Below are positions 12,913-17,304 of a stretch of DNA of 17,304 bases, piece by piece. Below the pieces are notes generated by a model. It saw only the letters and a list, made by a program, of their open reading frames with translations, had not been told where the DNA came from and did no database searches. How positions within the stretch are numbered: position 1 is the stretch's first letter; every line of letters starts with the position of its first letter. Origin of the DNA: an uncultured Lachnospiraceae bacterium (GTDB lineage: Bacteria; Bacillota; Clostridia; Lachnospirales; Lachnospiraceae); NCBI GenBank assembly GCA_947176785.1, contig CAMWSA010000035.1:1-17304 (forward strand), read 5' to 3'. The translations under genes and the position numbers were made by a program.

Positions 12913-14253
12913 TTATTTCGCTCCTCTCTTTTCAAAGAAGGTGTCAATGTATTTCTTGATTTCCACATCCGGCATGGACTTAAGCAGATATCCCTCGGGC
13001 TTTAGCGCCATGACCTTCCGGACGCTCTCCCGGTCCCCCCTGCCTGTGAGGAATATTACAGGCAGATCGGCGGTATTCTTTTCCGAGCGGATCATTTCCA
13101 GGGTCTGCCTGCCGTCACAGACCGGCATCTCATAATCCAGCACGATCAGGTCGGGCTTTTTCACTGCTATGCTCTGAATGGCGGCTACACTGGAACCGGC
13201 CTCCGACACTTTGTAATTCTCCGACAGCAGCTTGACAATCCTGGCCCGCACGAAATCGGAATCGTCCACCACCAGGATATTTCTGAGGATCGGTTTATCC
13301 CTGTGCAGGAATTCATTGATCGCGGACATGGCATTGTTCGGATCAATGTTGGGTATGAGCTTGCCGCGGACCGATTCGGAACTGTTGGCACAGAATGCAA
13401 AATAGCCCTTTCCGGTGTCAAACAGCAGCGAAAAGGCAGGGGGAGTGCGCCCCAGGGAGTCCGCCAGCTGTTCATAGCTAAGCAGAGATTCCTTCTCCAC
13501 CTTGAACAGGTCAATGGACGGGAAATTCTCCCGTATCCGTTCCAGAAACTGACGGGAAAGATACCGGGCGACATTGATCACCATGTCATCCACCCTCGAA
13601 TACTGGGTGTGTAATATTTCGCTGATGATCTTAAGAAGCAAGGGCTCCTCATAGACCAATGTAATCTCCCATTTTTCCTGTTGCTGTCCGCTGTAAATAA
13701 AGCGGCAGCAGACCACTTTGCCAAAATCCTCACCGGCATACTGTTCACTGATCATATTCCCTTTTAAGTTAAAGATGTCATATAGCAGCTGGATAACGGC
13801 CTGCTCCAGGGCCTCCTTTTCTTTCTCATGAGGGATGTTGGCCCATCTGATTTTCTGCTTTCCGGTGATGGCCAGATCCTCCGTCTGCGTGTGGGCGATC
13901 ACCCAGCCGATGCAGACACCCAGGAAATGCCGGATGGATTCCAACGAGTACTGGTTCTCCTCCATCTCCCGCTCCAGGGCCGGGAGCGTGCTGTCACGGA
14001 AGCTGTCATGCAGGCGCTTATGTATTTCGTATTCACTGTAATTGATGGACCGCATGTACTCCTCTTCGTGTTCAAAATGCTCTATTGCGTGATTCCTTAA
14101 ATATTTAGCGCCTTCCCGGCATACCCACTCACTTTTCTCTTCATTCTCGCTGATCCTAAGCAGCTTGTTCACGGTTGAAAAGAGCTGTTTGTGCTCCCGG
14201 TCGATAAAGTCCACGCCGATGTTATACTTGTCATGCCATACTATATGATCCAC
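12913..14253 (-). CDS. Bacteriohemerythrin / CheX-like / receiver-domain protein
   Basis: 446 residues in three parts. Residues 1-130 are a bacteriohemerythrin with a full set of di-iron ligands: H21 (DREHKQLF), H59 and E63 (HFEHEEEYM), H78 and H82 (HKRLHDSF), H121 and D126 (HTQTED). Such domains bind O2 or respond to redox state and iron. Residues about 145-315 resemble a CheX/CheC-like fold (WEITLVYEEPLLLKIISEIL, DDMVINVARYLSRQFLERI); this match is by pattern only. Residues 324-446 are a receiver domain (VVDDSD, phospho-acceptor D373 in VLDYEMP, FLTG, and K425 in LLKS) with no output domain. It probably links oxygen or redox state to chemotaxis or two-component signalling. GTG start at 14253 with AGGAGGC upstream. 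Confidence 0.9.
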   Translation of the reverse strand: MDHIVWHDKYNIGVDFIDREHKQLFSTVNKLLRISENEEKSEWVCREGAKYLRNHAIEHFEHEEEYMRSINYSEYEIHKRLHDSFRDSTLPALEREMEENQYSLESIRHFLGVCIGWVIAHTQTEDLAITGKQKIRWANIPHEKEKEALEQAVIQLLYDIFNLKGNMISEQYAGEDFGKVVCCRFIYSGQQQEKWEITLVYEEPLLLKIISEILHTQYSRVDDMVINVARYLSRQFLERIRENFPSIDLFKVEKESLLSYEQLADSLGRTPPAFSLLFDTGKGYFAFCANSSESVRGKLIPNIDPNNAMSAINEFLHRDKPILRNILVVDDSDFVRARIVKLLSENYKVSEAGSSVAAIQSIAVKKPDLIVLDYEMPVCDGRQTLEMIRSEKNTADLPVIFLTGRGDRESVRKVMALKPEGYLLKSMPDVEIKKYIDTFFEKRGAK

Positions 14254-14335
14254 ACTGCCTCCTATCCGCCCGCTTCAGGGGCTGTCAAATTAAGAAAAAA
14301 ATGCCGCGGTAAGCGACGTCTTTCTTTCATCCCAA

Positions 14336-14364
14336 ATTATAACACTTTATGTTCCGTTTGACCA
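14336..14364 (-). promoter_or_regulatory. SigA-type promoter of the hemerythrin-receiver gene
   Basis: On the minus strand, TGGTCA (14364-14359), a 17-base spacer and a perfect -10 box TATAAT (14341-14336). The leader to the GTG at 14253 is about 75 bases. Confidence 0.6.
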
Positions 14365-14629
14365 TCCATATTTTTACAGAGTATTCAGGTTTTGGTACAA
14401 AAGTAAGGGGACAGACGGGCCGTGGCTATGAGGACTCACCTCTGCGTCTTCCTGACCGGAACCAGGAAGCTTTCCAACAGCCAATACGCAGGAGACCGGA
14501 CAGGCTGCCGGGATATAAGGAATATTGCGGGAAGTGGCAGAGGGGGCTTTGGGCCCATACGGGCAAAAGGGCATCCCTGGCAGGATTCGCTGTGGCTGAA
14601 TAAAATCTGCTAAAATAATAAATAGTATA
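14365..14629. other. Intergenic, small hairpin only
   Basis: Between the divergent promoters of the hemerythrin-receiver gene and the exporter operon. A hairpin CTTCCTG/CAGGAAG (14448-14469) is visible. Plus-strand ORFs of 63-84 codons here have no convincing ribosome sites or family resemblance, so I do not call a gene. Confidence 0.4.
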
Positions 14630-14658
14630 TTGCAATAAATAATAGCTTGTGATATACT
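14630..14658 (+). promoter_or_regulatory. Extended -10 promoter of the ABC exporter operon
   Basis: TTGCAA (14630-14635), a 17-base spacer and TATACT (14653-14658), preceded by TGA, which fits the extended -10 pattern TGn. The surrounding sequence is strongly AT-rich. The leader to ATG 14744 is about 80 bases and carries AAGGAG at about 14729. Confidence 0.7.
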
Positions 14659-14743
14659 CATCTACATAAAGCCACAGATCATGGGATGCATGCATATCCT
14701 GTGTGCGGAGATGCGAACAAGGAAAGCTTAAGGAGAAAACAAG

Positions 14744-16594
14744 ATGAAGGATGCGACGAAACAAAAGCAGGAGGACCAGAAATACCGGGCCTGGCCGGTG
14801 GTAAAGCGTCTGATCAGGGAGATCAGGCAGGGAGATCCCAGACAGACGGGACGTGTGGCTCTCCATGCGGTCTGTGCGGGGCTGTACCCGTTTTTGGCTA
14901 TTCTTTTGCCCAAGCTGGCCATCGGCATACTGGAGCAAAAGGGCACGGATGCCATGAAGTGGCTGATCCCGGCCCTGGGGATCTATTTCCTGGCGGCGGC
15001 CCTGCTGGGGTACGTGGCCAAGCGGGTGGAGAACATGATCCAGGTAAAAAATATGCGCAGGCGCATTTTCTATCTGGTGGAGCTGGGCGATAAGCTGACC
15101 AGTATGGACTATCGCTATGTGGAGGATGCCTCCTTCTGGGAGAAAAATGAGAAAGCCCTGAGCGCCGGTAACAACAATTCGGAGGGCATCGAGGGGGTAT
15201 CCAACAAAATCTGCCTGCTGCCCGCCGCCCTGGTGTCTATGGCGGGCATGATCCTGCTGGCGGCAGGTTTAAGCCCTCTGATCCTGCTGGCTCTGGCGGT
15301 ACATGTGACGGTGACCATGTGGGCCTCCAGGCAGAACCACGGATTCCGCTATGCTCACAGGGAAGAGGAGGCCAGAGATTATCGCAGAATCAAATATTAC
15401 TGTAATACCACCCATGATTTTTCTTTCGGAAAGGACATCCGCATCTATAATTTCCGGAACCGCATCCTGGCGAATTACCAGTCGGAGATTGAGAACTTGA
15501 AGAACCTGACGGCCCGCCTGGCCCGGCACCAGTATCTGGTGGGACTGGCGGGGATATTCACCCTGCTTGTGACGAATGTGATGATGTACGGTATTTTGAT
15601 CGGCCAGACCATAAACGGCATGCCCATCAGTTCCTTTACCATGTATGTGGCTTTGATTAATTCACTGATGGCTTCCATGCTGGCCTTTGGCGGGGATATC
15701 ACCTATATCCGGAATCAATGTCAGTATGTGGGAGAATTTTTCCGGCTGGTGGATGAGCGGCTGGAGGAGGAGGGAAAGGAGGAAATCCATATAGAGGGGA
15801 CGCTGGAGATTGTCTTTGACCATGTGGATTTCCGCTATCCGGGGAGCGATACCTATATCTACAGGGATCTGAATTTCACCATACATAAGGGCGAGAGGCT
15901 GGCCATAGTGGGGGTCAACGGCGCAGGGAAGTCTACGCTGGTGAAACTGATGACAGGACTGTTCCCTCCCACGGCAGGCCATATCTATATCAACGGCATC
16001 GACATAGAGAGATTTCGAAAAAAGGATCTGTACCGGCTTTATTCCGCCGTGTTCCAGGATGTGAATATCCTGGCTTTCCCCATCCGGGAGAATGTGACCG
16101 GGGGCGGGGAGGCGGATGATGCCCGGGTACAGGAGGCTCTGGAAAAGGTGGGGCTGTGGCAGAAGGTGCAGGAGATGCCGGAGGGGCTTAACCAGATGAT
16201 GCTCAAGGTTATCGACGAGAACGGCACGGACTTTTCCGGGGGCCAGCGGCAGAAGCTGTCCATCGCCAGGGGGCTTTACAAGGACGCACCCATGGTCATC
16301 ATGGATGAGCCCACGGCCTCGCTGGACGCATTGGCGGAGGCGGAGATCTATGAGAATTTTTCCGATATGGTCAAAGGCAAGACGGCGGTATATATCTCCC
16401 ACCGCCTGGCCAGCACCAGGTTCTGCGACAGGATCGCCCTCTTTGACAGGGACGGGCTCAAAGAGTATGGCAGCCATGAGGAGTTGATGGCTCTGGAGGG
16501 CGAGTATTACAGGATGTTTACCATTCAGGGCAAATACTACCAACAGGAACAACAGCTGCCCGGGCAATGCACTTTTGAATGCCTGGATGCCTAA
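14744..16594 (+). CDS. ABC exporter, fused membrane and ATPase domains
   Basis: A 616-residue half-transporter. The N-terminal membrane domain (about 40-320) has some six hydrophobic segments, for example VCAGLYPFLAILLPKLAIGI and YLVGLAGIFTLLVTNVMMYG. The C-terminal ATPase is complete: Walker A GVNGAGKSTL, Q-loop AVFQDVNI, signature FSGGQRQ, Walker B MVIMDEP, D-loop SLDA and H-loop ISHRLAS. These type I exporters move peptides, lipids or drugs outward; the substrate cannot be told. The E after Walker B is present in MDEP, so this half should hydrolyse ATP. A second half-exporter begins 183 bases downstream on the same strand, suggesting a heterodimer, as is common in Lachnospiraceae. ATG 14744 is supported by AAGGAG. 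Confidence 0.93.
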   Translation: MKDATKQKQEDQKYRAWPVVKRLIREIRQGDPRQTGRVALHAVCAGLYPFLAILLPKLAIGILEQKGTDAMKWLIPALGIYFLAAALLGYVAKRVENMIQVKNMRRRIFYLVELGDKLTSMDYRYVEDASFWEKNEKALSAGNNNSEGIEGVSNKICLLPAALVSMAGMILLAAGLSPLILLALAVHVTVTMWASRQNHGFRYAHREEEARDYRRIKYYCNTTHDFSFGKDIRIYNFRNRILANYQSEIENLKNLTARLARHQYLVGLAGIFTLLVTNVMMYGILIGQTINGMPISSFTMYVALINSLMASMLAFGGDITYIRNQCQYVGEFFRLVDERLEEEGKEEIHIEGTLEIVFDHVDFRYPGSDTYIYRDLNFTIHKGERLAIVGVNGAGKSTLVKLMTGLFPPTAGHIYINGIDIERFRKKDLYRLYSAVFQDVNILAFPIRENVTGGGEADDARVQEALEKVGLWQKVQEMPEGLNQMMLKVIDENGTDFSGGQRQKLSIARGLYKDAPMVIMDEPTASLDALAEAEIYENFSDMVKGKTAVYISHRLASTRFCDRIALFDRDGLKEYGSHEELMALEGEYYRMFTIQGKYYQQEQQLPGQCTFECLDA

Positions 16595-16776
16595 AGCGGC
16601 CAAACATTCGTTGCACGGCCATGCGTTGGCAGCGCTGGCGGTACTGACTCGAAAGGAAAACAGCATGTACCCGGACAGCGCCCTGCTTGCTGCCGGGATA
16701 AAAGCGGCATGACAGCGGGCAACGGCTGTGTGCCTGCAGGGAATATGCGGAACTTTAAACAGAAAGAGAGCGCGAT
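16595..16776. other. Spacer between the two exporter halves
   Basis: 182 bases without a promoter or terminator that I can see. Two tiny ORFs occur, one of 15 residues at 16665 behind AAAGGA and one encoding MRWQRWRY at about 16620. Neither has enough support to be called a gene. The spacing is longer than usual for cotranscribed half-exporters. Confidence 0.35.
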
Positions 16777-17304
16777 ATGAAGAAGCTGATACATTTTTGT
16801 AAACTTGCGTGGAAAGAATCTCCGTCCTACATTCTGTTGTTGGCGCTGCAGGCGCTGGCTGCGGCAGGCAAGCTGTGGCTCAATGTGATCCTGCCCAAAT
16901 TCCTGGTGGAAGAATTGACGGGGCACAGGGAAATACCGGTTCTGTGTCTGCTGGGGGGATTGATTGTCCTGAACAATGTGGGCATGGCCTGGCTGGAGAA
17001 GCTGCTGGAGCGATGGCTGGAGGTAAAGAAGACTTATGTGCGCCAGGCCATGAGGCGGCAGATGGCGGAGAAGATCATGAATCTGGAATATGCCTGTCTG
17101 GAGGACCCTCATTACCTGGACCTGAAAGAGCGGGCGGCTTTTGCCATCAGTAATCAGGATGCCATCGCCCGGATGATCCAATGCGTCTCCCAGGTGTTTT
17201 CCGGGGCATTAACCCTGGCAGGGCTGGTGGTGATTCTGGCTACCCTGGGACCTGTGCTGCTGGTGGTGCTGGCCCTGGGCATCGGTGTCATGCTTCTGCT
17301 GGCC
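16777..17304 (+). CDS. Second ABC exporter half (3' end outside window)
   Basis: An ORF open to the window end, 176 codons, beginning MKKLIHFCKLAWKESPSYIL. It has a first hydrophobic segment (SYILLLALQALAAAGKLWLN), a second (VLCLLGGLIVLNNVGMAWLE) and, after a cytoplasmic loop (MNLEYACLEDPHYLDLKERA), a third pair near the window end (GALTLAGLVVILATLGPVLL). The loop with YACLEDPHYLD is equivalent to MDYRYVEDASFWE in the upstream exporter and is typical of this exporter group. The ATPase domain lies outside the window. It probably pairs with the upstream half-transporter. ATG 16777 has a weak AGAGAG site seven bases before. Confidence 0.88.
   Translation, partial: MKKLIHFCKLAWKESPSYILLLALQALAAAGKLWLNVILPKFLVEELTGHREIPVLCLLGGLIVLNNVGMAWLEKLLERWLEVKKTYVRQAMRRQMAEKIMNLEYACLEDPHYLDLKERAAFAISNQDAIARMIQCVSQVFSGALTLAGLVVILATLGPVLLVVLALGIGVMLLLA

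Noticed and set aside
16620..16712. Tiny ORFs (MRWQRWRY; 15-residue ORF at 16665) between exporter halves, as exported peptides
   Set aside because: Too short, with no leader motif such as a double glycine and no conservation evidence.
15662..17181. Long minus-strand ORFs opposite the two ABC exporters
   Set aside because: Shadows of well-defined exporter coding sequence with complete ATPase motifs on the plus strand.

Overview
The window looks like chromosomal DNA from a motile, Gram-positive anaerobe of the Clostridia, most likely a Lachnospiraceae relative. The reasons are the end of a flagellar chaperone operon, strong AGGAGG-type ribosome sites, a LacI-sensor/GGDEF protein, a YhfC-type protease, a bacteriohemerythrin response regulator and Lachnospiraceae-style ABC exporters. 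This assignment is inferred from gene content; no rRNA or other marker is present.

Layout. (1) 1-1803: the end of fliS and an overlapping FliT/FlgN-like chaperone gene converge, across a bidirectional terminator, on a minus-strand gene. That gene encodes an XRE helix-turn-helix fused to the cytoplasmic chaperone-docking domain of the flagellar export gate FlhA. This fusion is the most striking object in the window: a DNA-binding protein carrying the export-gate domain that in FlhA binds chaperone-cargo complexes, next to two chaperone genes. (2) 1827-2640: a gene-poor stretch with a possible 30-codon leader ORF and two paired copies of a dispersed palindromic repeat. (3) 2641-6850: a cytoplasmic LacI-sensor diguanylate cyclase, an SH3-domain remnant without a start, a Nudix hydrolase and an AadA-like nucleotidyltransferase. 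(4) 6851-9382: a hairpin-rich intergenic region, a textbook MerR promoter, a membrane-anchored MerR regulator overlapping a YbjQ-family gene, and a YhfC-like membrane protease, with repeat copies between them. (5) 9500-10030: no protein gene, but a promoter, a folded stretch and terminators that suggest a roughly 320-nt non-coding RNA. (6) 10231-12770: a decay zone with an ABC transporter operon collapsed by internal deletion, a MutS2-like gene with a frameshift and a missing ATPase core, and a small minus-strand gene broken by frameshifts. (7) 12913-14253: a minus-strand hemerythrin/CheX-like/receiver protein. (8) 14744-17304: two half-ABC exporters, the second cut by the window end, probably forming a heterodimer.

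How it fits together. Three themes can be supported: flagellar assembly and taxis (FliS, chaperone, HTH-FlhA fusion, hemerythrin-receiver protein, diguanylate cyclase), small-molecule or envelope stress (MerR/YbjQ, YhfC protease, Nudix, nucleotidyltransferase, exporters), and active gene decay. A palindromic intergenic repeat family of about 100-130 bp, with complementary changes in its arms, occurs at least eight times as full or partial copies, always between genes and in two places inside predicted 5' leaders.
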